14,064 nt of DNA from Verrucomicrobiota bacterium (GCA_003343565.1 QALA01000002.1:1-14064); one strand, 5' to 3'. Counted from the first letter of the stretch, positions 7,106 through 14,064 are shown. Notes: generated from the sequence alone by a model not told the origin. Numbers and translations are program-made.

Positions 7106-8315
7106 AAAGCTTTCGCGTCTGAAAGCCGGCGCTTTGTTCATGAAGATGGGGACCGGCAAGACCAAGGTTGCATGCGATTTGATTCGATTGAAGCTCCAAA
7201 ACATAGACGTAGTGATATGGATAGCGCCGGCGTCCCTGCTGAACTCCCAGAAATATGTGGGCGAGATAAGGGCGTGGAGCGCGGATTTTTTCGACAGGAT
7301 ATTCTTTTTTTCCGTGGAGAGCATATCCAAGAGCGATTCAAAGTATCTTCAGATGCGCGGGATTGCCGAGGAGAACAGGAATTTCTGCGTAATAGACGAG
7401 AGCATATTTATAAAGAACACGCGCGCCCTTCGCACCAAGAGGCTGTTGAAGGACTACAATCTGTTTGATTTTAGAATAATATTAAACGGCACTCCCGTCA
7501 CAAAGAGCCTGTTGGATTTGTACTCCCAAATAACGTTTCTTTCTCCGAACATATTGAATATGACGGAACGCCAGTTTGCCGACAATTTTCTGATATATTT
7601 TTTCGACGGCAAGGATCAGTATCCGTGGCGGAGATGGTCGAAGCCTGCGAATGTCGAGGCGTTGGTGGAGATAGCGCGTCCGTATATTTTCAATTCCGAT
7701 TTTAAGACGGAGTGCAGCATAAGGGTCTTTGACCGCGAGTTCCGTCTGGACGCGGACGAGAGGCGCAGATATTCCGATTTTAAGAACGCGTTTTTGAAGG
7801 GCAAGCTGTACGTGTGCTTTTTCTCGGTTGCGCAGAAGTTTCAGCACGCCTATTCGGTCAGGTGCAAGGACAAATTTTGCGATACCCTTGCGATTGTGGA
7901 CGAGATACTTTCGCGGGGCGAGAAGGTCGTGATATTCGTCAAGTTTATAGCCGAGGCTCTCATGCTCAGGAACGCGCTTGGGGGGCTGCTGTACATGGGG
8001 GCGCACAAGGACGATTTGTCCCGCTTCGAGAGCGAGGAGGACGTTTTAATCTGCACGTACGGGGTCGGCAGCGTGGGGTTGAATCTCCAGTGCGCCAACA
8101 ATCTGATATACTATTCGCAGACATTCGACTACAAGGAGAAGGAGCAGGCCAAGTACCGCGTCTATCGCACGGGGCAAAAGCGGACGGTAAACGTCTATAA
8201 CATGTGGGTGGAAACCGGATTGGAGGACATAATCAAATACAGCCTGTCGCGCAAGTGCGACCTATTGCGGGACGTCGAGCGCGCCATAAGCGTGGAGGAG
8301 GCCAGAAGGCTTTGA
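7071..8315 (+). CDS. Small SNF2-type (superfamily 2) DNA helicase/translocase
   Basis: This is a compact 414-residue ATPase with both RecA-like lobes and little else. A Q-motif-like LDQRKAIEKL opens the protein. The helicase motifs follow: motif I MGTGKT (26-31), motif II IDES (108-111) followed by the SNF2-like IKN, motif III LNGTP (138-142), motif IV around KVVIFVKF (about 285-292), motif V GVGSVGLNLQCANN (about 330-343), and motif VI QAKYRVYRTGQ with Arg363, Arg366 and Gln369. SNF2 enzymes translocate on double-stranded DNA and remodel bound proteins. Short forms like this one are common in phages and mobile elements. The start at 7071 places the Q motif right at the N terminus, as in relatives, and overlaps the preceding gene by 35 nt. 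Its stop overlaps the next gene by 4 nt. No nuclease or specificity domain is fused to it. Confidence 0.92.
   Translation: MSLDLDQRKAIEKLSRLKAGALFMKMGTGKTKVACDLIRLKLQNIDVVIWIAPASLLNSQKYVGEIRAWSADFFDRIFFFSVESISKSDSKYLQMRGIAEENRNFCVIDESIFIKNTRALRTKRLLKDYNLFDFRIILNGTPVTKSLLDLYSQITFLSPNILNMTERQFADNFLIYFFDGKDQYPWRRWSKPANVEALVEIARPYIFNSDFKTECSIRVFDREFRLDADERRRYSDFKNAFLKGKLYVCFFSVAQKFQHAYSVRCKDKFCDTLAIVDEILSRGEKVVIFVKFIAEALMLRNALGGLLYMGAHKDDLSRFESEEDVLICTYGVGSVGLNLQCANNLIYYSQTFDYKEKEQAKYRVYRTGQKRTVNVYNMWVETGLEDIIKYSLSRKCDLLRDVERAISVEEARRL
8294..8301 (+). promoter_or_regulatory. Ribosome binding site selecting a TTG start
   Basis: GGAGGAGG (8294-8301) lies 10 nt before TTG at 8312. It makes that TTG, whose downstream residues KKYVDKNVYDAA match the family N terminus, a better start than the in-frame ATG at 8204. 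The ATG would add 36 Arg/Gly-rich residues overlapping the helicase gene. Confidence 0.7.
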
Positions 8316-9598
8316 AAAAGTACGTTGACAAAAACGTGTATGATGCGGCCAAGGAGAGGATAAAATTTGTCTTTAACAGCTTTGAGCGCGTGTATGTGTC
8401 GTTTTCGGGCGGGAAGGACAGCTCCATATTGTTGCATCTTTGTTTGGACTACCTGCGCAAGCGCAAGATGAAGCGCAAGATCGGCGTTCTTTTTGTCGAC
8501 CTTGAGGGGCAGTATTCAATCACCATAGATTTCGTCGGGAAAATGCTTAGGGAGAACGCCGACATCGTTGAGGCGTACTGGTGCTGCCTTCCGCTGACCC
8601 TGCGCAATGCGGTGAGCGTGTTTCAGCCTTTTTGGACGTGCTGGGACGCGGAGCATCGCGACAAGTGGGTGAGGGAATATCCCGATTTTCCCGGCCTCAT
8701 AACTGAGCAGAACAATCCGTTTTCGTTTTTTCGCCGGCAGATGGAGTTTGAGGAATTTGTGTTTGAATTCGGCAAGTGGTATTCAAACGGGAAGAAGACC
8801 GCATGCCTTGTCGGCATACGTTCCGACGAGAGCCTCAACCGCTATCGCACGATAAAGAGCCGCTCCAAGATTACGATTAACGGCAGGAATTGGACGACAA
8901 AAACGGCGAAGAACGTCTACAACGCCTATCCGATATACGACTGGACTGTAAAGGACGTGTGGGTTGCGAACGCGAAGTTCGGGTGGGCGTACAATCGGCT
9001 GTACGACATGCTTTACAAGGCCGGCGTGCCGTTCGCCTCGCAGCGAATCTGCCAGCCGTACGGCGACGACCAGCGCAAGGGATTGAATCTCTATCGGGCG
9101 ATAGAGCCGGACACTTGGGCGAGGGTTGTCAATCGGGTGAGCGGGGCGAATTTCGGCAATATATATTGCGGGAACAGGATACTCGGATACAGGAACGTCA
9201 GGCTTCCGAAGGGGCACACGTGGAAGAGCTACTGCAAAATGCTGTTGGCGACTCTTCCGGAGGAGCTTGCCCGCCATTATCGCAAGAAGTTCAAGCGGTT
9301 TATGCTGTGGTGGTTCAGGCGGGGTTCGCCGGTGGACAGCGAGAGTTTGAAGGACTTGCCGGCCGAGGCGGTCATTACGGGGCGCAAGTCCGTTTACATG
9401 GAGAATATCGTCAGATACAGGCGCATTCCGGACTGCCTCGACAATGGTTTCGAGCAAAGAAAGCTTGCTCCGAGCTGGCGCAGAATGTGCATATGCATAT
9501 TGAAAAACGACCACCTGTGCATGAGCTTGAGCTTCTCGCAGACAAAGCGGCAGCAGGAGAGAATGAAGGAACTTTTGGAAAAGTATAAGAGTTTATGA
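8312..9598 (+). CDS. ibrA: PAPS-reductase-like PP-loop protein, DUF3440/IbrA type
   Basis: This 428-residue protein belongs to the PP-loop ATP pyrophosphatase superfamily. The signature SGGKDS is at 32-37 in VYVSFSGGKDSSILLHL. A second conserved block, GIRSDESLNRYR, follows at 168-179, then YPIYDWTVKDVW (about 206-217) and a CQPYGDDQRKG block (from Cys247). The C-terminal half corresponds to the DUF3440 region of IbrA, a protein of E. coli islands that acts with IbrB to activate immunoglobulin-binding eib genes. PP-loop relatives adenylate substrates or handle activated sulfur, as DndC does in DNA phosphorothioation. The substrate here is unknown and I do not call it a true sulfate-assimilation enzyme. 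Translation starts at TTG with a strong ribosome site. It overlaps the helicase stop by 4 nt (TTGA) and the ParB-like start by 4 nt (ATGA). The symbol reflects family, not proven orthology. Confidence 0.88.
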   Translation: MKKYVDKNVYDAAKERIKFVFNSFERVYVSFSGGKDSSILLHLCLDYLRKRKMKRKIGVLFVDLEGQYSITIDFVGKMLRENADIVEAYWCCLPLTLRNAVSVFQPFWTCWDAEHRDKWVREYPDFPGLITEQNNPFSFFRRQMEFEEFVFEFGKWYSNGKKTACLVGIRSDESLNRYRTIKSRSKITINGRNWTTKTAKNVYNAYPIYDWTVKDVWVANAKFGWAYNRLYDMLYKAGVPFASQRICQPYGDDQRKGLNLYRAIEPDTWARVVNRVSGANFGNIYCGNRILGYRNVRLPKGHTWKSYCKMLLATLPEELARHYRKKFKRFMLWWFRRGSPVDSESLKDLPAEAVITGRKSVYMENIVRYRRIPDCLDNGFEQRKLAPSWRRMCICILKNDHLCMSLSFSQTKRQQERMKELLEKYKSL

Positions 9599-10107
9599 GT
9601 GCAAAATCAAAGAGTCCCGTTTACGGAGTCAGGGCCGTGCCGGTGGAAAAGATACATGCGAATTCCTACAATCCCAACAAGGTTGCCCCTCCCGAAATGA
9701 GGCTCCTCTACGACTCCATAAAGGAGGACGGCTACACCCAGCCCATCGTGTGCTATTACGTAAAGGATTCCGATTCCTACGAGGTCGTGGACGGCTTTCA
9801 CCGTTTCCAGATAATAAAAATCCACAAGGATATTTACGACAGGGAGAACGGCTGTCTGCCCGTCGTCGTGATAGACAGGCCGCTGAGCGATAGAATGGCC
9901 TCCACGATCAGACACAACAGGGCGCGGGGTTCGCACGAGGTCGATTTGATGTGCAACATCGTCGCCGAGCTCACCGAACTTGGGAAGTCCAACGCGTGGA
10001 TTTCAAAACACTTGGGAATGAGCGCGGACGAGATATTGCGCCTGAAACAGATAACCGGCATTGCCGCGCTGTTCAAGGACGACGATTTTTCCAAATCTTG
10101 GGAGTAA
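9595..10107 (+). CDS. ibrB: ParB/sulfiredoxin-fold DNA-binding protein, IbrB type
   Basis: The product has 170 residues with the ParB N-terminal fold. VPVEKIHANSYNPN opens the domain. VVDGFHRF holds the Asp66-Gly67-x-His69-Arg70 motif, and STIRHNRARGSHEVD (103-117) is the ParB box II. A helix-turn-helix-like segment follows (about 131-152, WISKHLGMSADEILRLKQ). It lacks a ParB dimerisation domain, as do other IbrB-like proteins, which are paired with IbrA-like partners. It shares ATGA with the preceding gene, so translation is coupled. In this superfamily the pocket may bind a nucleotide (CTP in true ParB) or act as a nuclease; neither is shown here. The gene ends at TAA 10105-10107 within SKSWE. 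The DNA for that C-terminal peptide is repeated just downstream. It is the last gene of the operon. Confidence 0.88.
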   Translation: MSAKSKSPVYGVRAVPVEKIHANSYNPNKVAPPEMRLLYDSIKEDGYTQPIVCYYVKDSDSYEVVDGFHRFQIIKIHKDIYDRENGCLPVVVIDRPLSDRMASTIRHNRARGSHEVDLMCNIVAELTELGKSNAWISKHLGMSADEILRLKQITGIAALFKDDDFSKSWE

Positions 10108-10143
10108 GTCTTGGGAGTGACGGTTCCAAATCTTGGGAGTGAC
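10089..10143. repeat. Short direct repeats copying the 3' end of the ParB-like gene
   Basis: The 17-mer TTCCAAATCTTGGGAGT occurs at 10089-10105 and again at 10124-10140. The 13-mer TCTTGGGAGTGAC occurs at 10109-10121 and 10131-10143. The core TCTTGGGAGT is therefore present three times in 45 bp. The first copy encodes the final SKSWE residues and part of the stop codon. Confidence 0.85.
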
Positions 10144-10160
10144 AGCCGCCTTGCGCGCAG

Positions 10161-10604
10161 TGCGCCGCGCTTTCGGCGAGCGTGAGTTCGATTGTCCGCC
10201 GTTCCCAGTTCGTAGCGGGGGCGGCTTTTGAAAGGGGTAGGAGCTCTTTTGACATTTTGCGCGTTTTGCGACGCCTTGTTTGGCGCAGCTTGTGGGAGAG
10301 CGAATCGCGGGGAATGATTTTGCGTTTGCAAAATTTCTTTTTGCCGGCGCGAGGTTTGCGAGCTTGCTATTCTGCCGCGCTTTCGGCGCGCGGGAGATTC
10401 GATTTTTATTCGCCGCTATCCCGTTCATTTCGTGCGGCTTTTAGAATGAGCGGAAGTTCTTTATATATTTTACGCGTTTTGCGACGCTTTGTTTGGCGAA
10501 GCTTGTGGGAGAGCGAATCGCGGGGAATGATTTTGCGTTTGTAAAATTTCTTTTTGTCGGTGCGAGGTTTGCGAGTTCCCGATTTTGTCGCGCTTTCGGT
10601 GCGC
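10161..10604. repeat. Imperfect ~213-bp tandem repeats downstream of the operon
   Basis: Two head-to-tail units are clear. The block 10250-10391 recurs at 10463-10604, offset 213 bp, including GCTTGTGGGAGAGCGAATCG and GGGGAATGATTTTGCGTTTG at nearly full identity. The CGCGCTTTCGG(C/T)G element that begins each unit recurs at about 10167, 10377 and 10590, and once more at about 10820 in a degenerate unit. A continuous plus-strand frame at 10182-10544 translates the repeat twice, but it has no ribosome site and is not treated as a gene. Confidence 0.8.
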
Positions 10605-10700
10605 ATAAGGCAGTGTCGGCCGCAATTTAATCTGCCGAACAAAGCGCGGTCTTTGCCGCGCGCGATGCGCGCTGTCGATGAACTTGATATTCTTCGCCGC

Positions 10701-10725
10701 ACGGCAAGCTTTGCGCCGTTTTTTT
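10701..10725 (+). terminator. Possible intrinsic terminator downstream of the operon
   Basis: ACGGC (10701-10705) pairs with GCCGT (10715-10719) around a 9-nt loop and runs into a T-tract of seven (10719-10725). The stem is short, and it lies about 600 bp after the ParB-like gene, so it may only stop read-through. Confidence 0.4.
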
Positions 10726-10965
10726 AGTAGTCCGCTTTCCTTGCGCACTTGTCCGAAAAAACGCATTGACGCGCGGGAATCATTCTTTTTGCGAATGCGC
10801 GGCCTTCTATTTCTTAATTGCGCTTTCGGCGCGCTAGAACTGCTATCGTCCGCAATTTTTTCCTTTGCCCGATACGGCTTGCGGGTTTGGTAGTTTTGGC
10901 TCCCAAGTGCGGAAGGGGAGGGTTGGAATTTTTTGAAAGCTTGGGATTCGCTCCGCGCTGAAAGG

Positions 10966-11709
10966 TCATCGCGGATATTTTGTCTGGAATCCGCCTTCCT
11001 CAATTACGGCGGCAAATTCCGACACTTCCTTATTCGACGCCGGCCGCAGATCCTTCAGCGGATATTCGATTCCGAGCCTCTCCCATTTGGCCCGGCCCAT
11101 GGCGTGATACGGCAGAAGCTCCACCAATTCGGCGTTGGGAGCGCGCCGCTCCAAAAATTTCACAAGCGTTTTTGCGTATTCCGGCGTGGCCGTGTAATCC
11201 GGAATCAGCACGCACCTAATCCAATAGCGCTTTGCGTTCGACTCTATAAATTCCAGAAAGTCCAGCGTATTTTTTTGCGCGGCCCCCGTGAGGGACTTGT
11301 GTTCGCGCGCATCGGCGTGCTTTATGTCGAGAAGCAGCATGTCCGCAAGCAGCGTTGCGCGCTTGCAGTCGCCGTCCAGCGCGATTCCCCCGCAGGTGTC
11401 GATTGCCGAATGTATTTTCTCCCGCGAAAGAATTTCCAACAGCTTTGCGCAGAATCCCGGCTGCGACAGCGGCTCACCGCCCGACAACGTCACTCCGCCG
11501 TTTGAAAATTTGAAAAACTCCGCGTATTTGGCAATGTCGCCATAGGCGTTTTCCGGAGTCGTGAGGCGCGCGCCCTCCGCCGTCCACGCGTCGGGATTGT
11601 GGCAGAACTTGCATCGGAACGGGCAGCCGCCCAGAAAGAGCACGTAGCGCAATCCCGGCCCGTCCAGCGTGCCGGCGGTTTCTATTGAATGGACGTATCC
11701 GTTCGTCAT
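10966..11709 (-). CDS. pflA: Pyruvate formate-lyase activating enzyme (radical SAM)
   Basis: The product has 247 residues, close to the usual 246. It is an iron-sulfur radical SAM enzyme that installs the glycyl radical on pyruvate formate-lyase under anaerobic conditions. The cluster motif is Cys29-x3-Cys33-x2-Cys36 in GGCPFRCKFCHNPD, with the same spacing from the start as in E. coli PflA. TLDGPGLRYVLFLGGC precedes it and LSGGEPLSQ (the SAM-binding GGE motif) follows at about 75-83. I chose the ATG at 11709 because it gives exactly the family N terminus (MTNGYVHSIETAGTLDGPG). The frame stays open to 11895, but the 62 extra codons are Arg/Ala-rich and unlike the family. No strong ribosome site is seen. 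The gene lies 322 bp downstream of pflB on the same strand. Confidence 0.97.
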   Translation of the reverse strand: MTNGYVHSIETAGTLDGPGLRYVLFLGGCPFRCKFCHNPDAWTAEGARLTTPENAYGDIAKYAEFFKFSNGGVTLSGGEPLSQPGFCAKLLEILSREKIHSAIDTCGGIALDGDCKRATLLADMLLLDIKHADAREHKSLTGAAQKNTLDFLEFIESNAKRYWIRCVLIPDYTATPEYAKTLVKFLERRAPNAELVELLPYHAMGRAKWERLGIEYPLKDLRPASNKEVSEFAAVIEEGGFQTKYPR

Positions 11710-12031
11710 CGAAAAGAATCGTTCGTCCCTATGCGCCGACGAATTGCGGCGCGGGCAAAGGCGCCGCAAAGGGGGCGCGCGGCGCGCGAGCGTTTCCGGA
11801 ATGTTTCCATTTTTGTTGCGTGCGCGCAACGCTGCGAAAGCGTTTGCAAGAAATGAGACTGCCCGACCGCCGCCGAGCGAAAACCTCTTCCGCATCGATT
11901 GCGTCCGCCGGCGGAGGCAAATGTGGCAGAAAACGAAGCGGAAGCTCGGAAACGCCCCGGCATTTTTTCTGCGCGGCGCGCCGCGAAAGTTAAACGGCGC
12001 GCGCAGCGGAGTTTTTCTTTTTCAGATTTGC
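11710..12031. other. Gap between pflB and pflA
   Basis: This 322-bp gap is long for genes that are usually adjacent. It is GC-rich and has no supported gene. It contains a strong inverted repeat near the pflB end (11969-12006). pflA may be transcribed from its own promoter here, but no clear promoter boxes are visible. Confidence 0.5.
11969..12006. terminator. GC-rich inverted repeat just after pflB
   Basis: The arms CTGCGCGGCGCGCCG (11969-11983) and CGGCGCGCGCAG (11995-12006) pair with a small bulge. On the plus strand, T-rich sequence (12012-12022) follows after a 5-nt gap. On the minus strand, the direction of pflB, the hairpin is followed by an A-run instead. It could protect the pflB mRNA end or act mainly on antisense transcription, so terminator is only a tentative label. 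Confidence 0.4.
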
Positions 12032-14064
12032 TCAAAGCATTTCGTGGAACGTGCGCGATATGACGTCCTTTTGCTGTTCCTTTGTAAGCTTTACAAAATT
12101 TACCGCATAGCCGGAGACGCGTATCGTCAGCTGCGGATACTTCTCCGGATTTTCCATGGCGTCCTCAAGAGTCTCGCGCATGAGCACGTTTACGTTGAGG
12201 TGCTGTCCGCCCTTTTCGACGTATCCGTCTATCAGAGCGCAGAGATTGGATACGCGCTCCTCGTCGTCTTTGCCGAGCGATTGCGGGAGAATCGTAAACG
12301 TGTTGGAAATCCCGTCCTTCGCGTGCTCGAACGGAAGCTTCGCCACCGAGCACAGCGACGCCAGCGCGCCCTTTTCGTCGCGCCCGTGGAACGGATTTGC
12401 TCCGGGGGCGAACGGGACGCCGGCCTTTCTGCCGTCCGGCGTATTGCCCGTTTTCTTGCCGTAGACGACGTTCGACGTAATCGTGAGAATCGACTGCGTG
12501 TGCAGCGCGCCGCGGTATGTGGTAAGCTTTCGGATTTTGTTCATGAACCGCTCCACCAAATCGACGGCGATTGAATCGACGGCGTCGTCGTTGTTGCCGT
12601 ATTTCGGGAAGTCCCCTTCAATCTTGAAATCCGTCGCAATGCCGGCCTCGTTGCGCACGGGCGAAACCTTTGCGTATTTTATCGCCGAAAGCGAATCAAC
12701 CACCACCGAGAATCCGGCGATTCCGCAGCCGAGCTTGCGCACGACTTTCCTGTCCATAAACGCCATCTGGGCTTTCTCGTAGTAGTATTTGTCGTGCATG
12801 AAGTGGATTATGTTCAGGGCGTTGACGTAAGTCCTGCTCAGCCAATCCATCATTTTGTCGAACTTTTCGAGCACTTCGCCGTAGTCCAGCACGTCCGAGA
12901 GTATCGGCTCGAATCCCTCGGCAACCTTCGCTCCCGTGCGTTCGTCCACTCCGCCGTTTATGGTGTAGAGCAGGGCCTTGGCAAGGTTTGCGCGCGCGCC
13001 GAAAAATTGTATTTCCCGACCAATTTTTAGAGGCGATACGCAGCAGGCGATTCCGTAGTCGTCGCCGAACAGCGGACGCATGAGGTCGTCGTTTTCGTAT
13101 TGTATTGACGAGGTGAGCGCGGAGGTCTTTGCGCAAAAGCGCTTGAATCCTTCCGGGAGCGACACCGACCAAAGCACAGTAAGATTCGGCTCCGGCGCGG
13201 GGCCCAAGTTGTGCAGCGTATTGAGGATTCTAAAGGAATTTTTGGTGACCAGCGGCCTTGAATTTGCGTCCATTCCGCCGACCGACTCCGTCACCCACAC
13301 CGGATCGCCACTGAAAAGCTCGTTGTACTCCGGAGTTCTTAGGAAGCGCACCATGCGCAGTTTTATAATGAAGTCGTCCATTATTTCCTGGGCGCGCTCT
13401 TCGGTTATGGTTCCGCGGGCCAAATCGCGCTCCGCGTAGATGTCCAAAAAAGAGCTTACGCGGCCGATGGACATGGCCGCCCCGTTTTGGTCCTTTATTG
13501 CGGCCAGATATGCGAAATATGTCCACTGGACGGCCTCCCGAAAGTCCCGCGCGGGAACGGATACGTCGAATCCGTATTCGGCGGCCATGGCTTTTACGGC
13601 TTCGAGCGCGCGTATTTGCTCGCTTATTTCCTCGCGTTCGCGTATGATTTCCTCGGTCATGTCGAGGCGGTCTGAGGCGGATTTTTGCGCCCGTTTGTCC
13701 TCTATGAGAAGATCTGCTCCGTAGAGCGCGAGGCGGCGGTAATCCCCAATTATGCGGCCGCGGCCGTATGCGTCGGGGAGGCCGGTTATTATGGCGCTCT
13801 TGCGGGCGGCGATAATTTCCGGCGTGTAGGCGTCGTAGACGCCGGCGTTGTGCGTCTTGCGGTATTTTGTGAATATTTCCCTGACTTTTTCGTCCTCCTT
13901 CAACCCGTAGGCCTCGCACGAGCTGCGCACCATTCGGTAGCCTCCGAACGGCATTATGGCGCGCTTTAGCGGGGCGTCTGTCTGGAGACCCACTATGATT
14001 TCGGCGTCTTTATCGACGTATCCGGGCCTGTGGGAGTTTATTTCGGAGGGCGTGGAGGTGTCGG
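12032..14064 (-). CDS. pflB: Pyruvate formate-lyase (formate C-acetyltransferase), N terminus beyond right edge
   Basis: This enzyme converts pyruvate and CoA to acetyl-CoA and formate, the key step of mixed-acid-type fermentation. About 676 residues are visible. The first visible residues (DTSTPSEINSHRPGYVDKD) align near residue 75 of the 760-residue E. coli protein, so about 75 N-terminal residues lie outside the window. The catalytic Cys-Cys pair is in IACCVSPLKIG (codons 13045-13040). FFGARANLAKALLYTINGG and VYGKKTGNTPDGR follow. The glycyl-radical loop RVSGYAVNF (Gly codon 12112-12110) is near the C terminus, which ends SRTFHEML. The frame is open to the edge, so the GTG at 13993 is internal. 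The product is very similar to the classical PflB clade and is not a glycerol- or choline-type lyase. pflA lies downstream on the same strand. Confidence 0.98.
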   Translation of the reverse strand, partial: DTSTPSEINSHRPGYVDKDAEIIVGLQTDAPLKRAIMPFGGYRMVRSSCEAYGLKEDEKVREIFTKYRKTHNAGVYDAYTPEIIAARKSAIITGLPDAYGRGRIIGDYRRLALYGADLLIEDKRAQKSASDRLDMTEEIIREREEISEQIRALEAVKAMAAEYGFDVSVPARDFREAVQWTYFAYLAAIKDQNGAAMSIGRVSSFLDIYAERDLARGTITEERAQEIMDDFIIKLRMVRFLRTPEYNELFSGDPVWVTESVGGMDANSRPLVTKNSFRILNTLHNLGPAPEPNLTVLWSVSLPEGFKRFCAKTSALTSSIQYENDDLMRPLFGDDYGIACCVSPLKIGREIQFFGARANLAKALLYTINGGVDERTGAKVAEGFEPILSDVLDYGEVLEKFDKMMDWLSRTYVNALNIIHFMHDKYYYEKAQMAFMDRKVVRKLGCGIAGFSVVVDSLSAIKYAKVSPVRNEAGIATDFKIEGDFPKYGNNDDAVDSIAVDLVERFMNKIRKLTTYRGALHTQSILTITSNVVYGKKTGNTPDGRKAGVPFAPGANPFHGRDEKGALASLCSVAKLPFEHAKDGISNTFTILPQSLGKDDEERVSNLCALIDGYVEKGGQHLNVNVLMRETLEDAMENPEKYPQLTIRVSGYAVNFVKLTKEQQKDVISRTFHEML

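Larger units (their letters stand above)
10108..10965. other. Gene-poor repeat region between the operon and pflA
   Basis: This 858-bp region between convergent transcription units contains the short 3'-end repeats, the ~213-bp tandem repeats with degenerate further copies, and a possible terminator. No gene, tRNA or recombinase fragment could be supported. The many open frames on both strands have Arg/Lys/Ser-rich translations without family features. Confidence 0.6.

Noticed and set aside
8204..8311. ATG start at 8204 for the IbrA-like gene
   Set aside because: It would overlap the helicase gene by over 100 nt and add a foreign Arg/Gly-rich stretch. TTG at 8312 has a strong ribosome site and the expected N terminus.
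8312..9598. Assimilatory PAPS reductase (CysH)
   Set aside because: The PP-loop is shared, but the long C-terminal region, the GIRSDES block and the ParB-like partner match the DUF3440/IbrA group, and no sulfate-assimilation genes are nearby.
9595..10107. ParB-like gene read as truncated by the downstream repeats
   Set aside because: Its length and its ending in a KSWE-like peptide fit IbrB-like proteins as I recall them, so the end looks natural and the repeats look added afterwards.
10182..10544. 120-residue frame with an internal repeat (VWRSLWESESRGMILRL twice)
   Set aside because: The protein repeat only reflects the 213-bp DNA repeat, a multiple of three. There is no ribosome site and the third unit is degenerate.
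5296..10948. 11-bp direct repeat AGCTTGGGATT flanking the operon (5296-5306 and 10938-10948) as attachment sites
   Set aside because: A shared 11-mer between two flanks of about 1 kb each is not far from chance expectation, and no integrase or tRNA supports it.
11710..11895. 62-codon N-terminal extension of pflA
   Set aside because: The extension is unlike PflA. Starting at 11709 gives the family N terminus and the cluster cysteines at 29, 33 and 36.

Overview
The window looks like a chromosomal stretch from an anaerobic, fermentative bacterium with an exosortase system. The best guess is a member of the Verrucomicrobiota/Lentisphaerota group. This is inferred from three things together: an exosortase-family membrane protein next to a long secreted beta-strand-rich protein, a GTP-type PEP carboxykinase, and a pyruvate formate-lyase with its activase. 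There is no rRNA or other phylogenetic marker, so the placement is provisional.

Layout, left to right. (1) 1-2827, minus strand: the N-terminal 508 residues of a large secreted protein (cut by the left edge), and 360 bp upstream of it an exosortase with its Cys/Arg/His triad. (2) 2828-3188: an AT-rich divergent promoter region and a structured leader. (3) 3189-4979, plus strand: pckG, followed by a strong intrinsic terminator. (4) 4980-6338: gene-poor DNA holding a ~219-bp tandem duplication that also duplicates the terminator, then a very AT-rich stretch with a plausible promoter. (5) 6339-10107, plus strand: a tightly overlapping five-gene operon. It encodes an XRE-type DNA-binding protein with a coiled-coil N terminus, an unrecognised 86-residue protein, a small SNF2-type helicase, a PAPS-reductase-like (DUF3440/IbrA-type) protein and a ParB-like (IbrB-type) protein. 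(6) 10108-10965: gene-poor DNA with short repeats derived from the 3' end of the ParB-like gene and ~213-bp tandem repeats. (7) 10966-14064, minus strand: pflA and most of pflB (cut by the right edge).

How the genes fit together. pckG, pflB and pflA are core anaerobic carbon metabolism at the PEP/pyruvate node. The exosortase and the secreted protein are probably part of a protein-sorting system for the cell surface, although the C-terminal sorting signal, if present, lies outside the window. The five-gene operon is the accessory element of most interest. Its genes overlap by 1, 35, 4 and 4 nt, and it combines a DNA-translocating ATPase, a PP-loop sulfur/adenylyl-type enzyme and two DNA-binding-type proteins. 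It sits between two repeat-bearing, gene-poor flanks. The IbrA/IbrB pair is known as a regulator pair on Escherichia coli mobile DNA. The biochemical job of the larger set is not known to me and is treated here as a hypothesis: DNA modification, phage- or element-related control, or defence.
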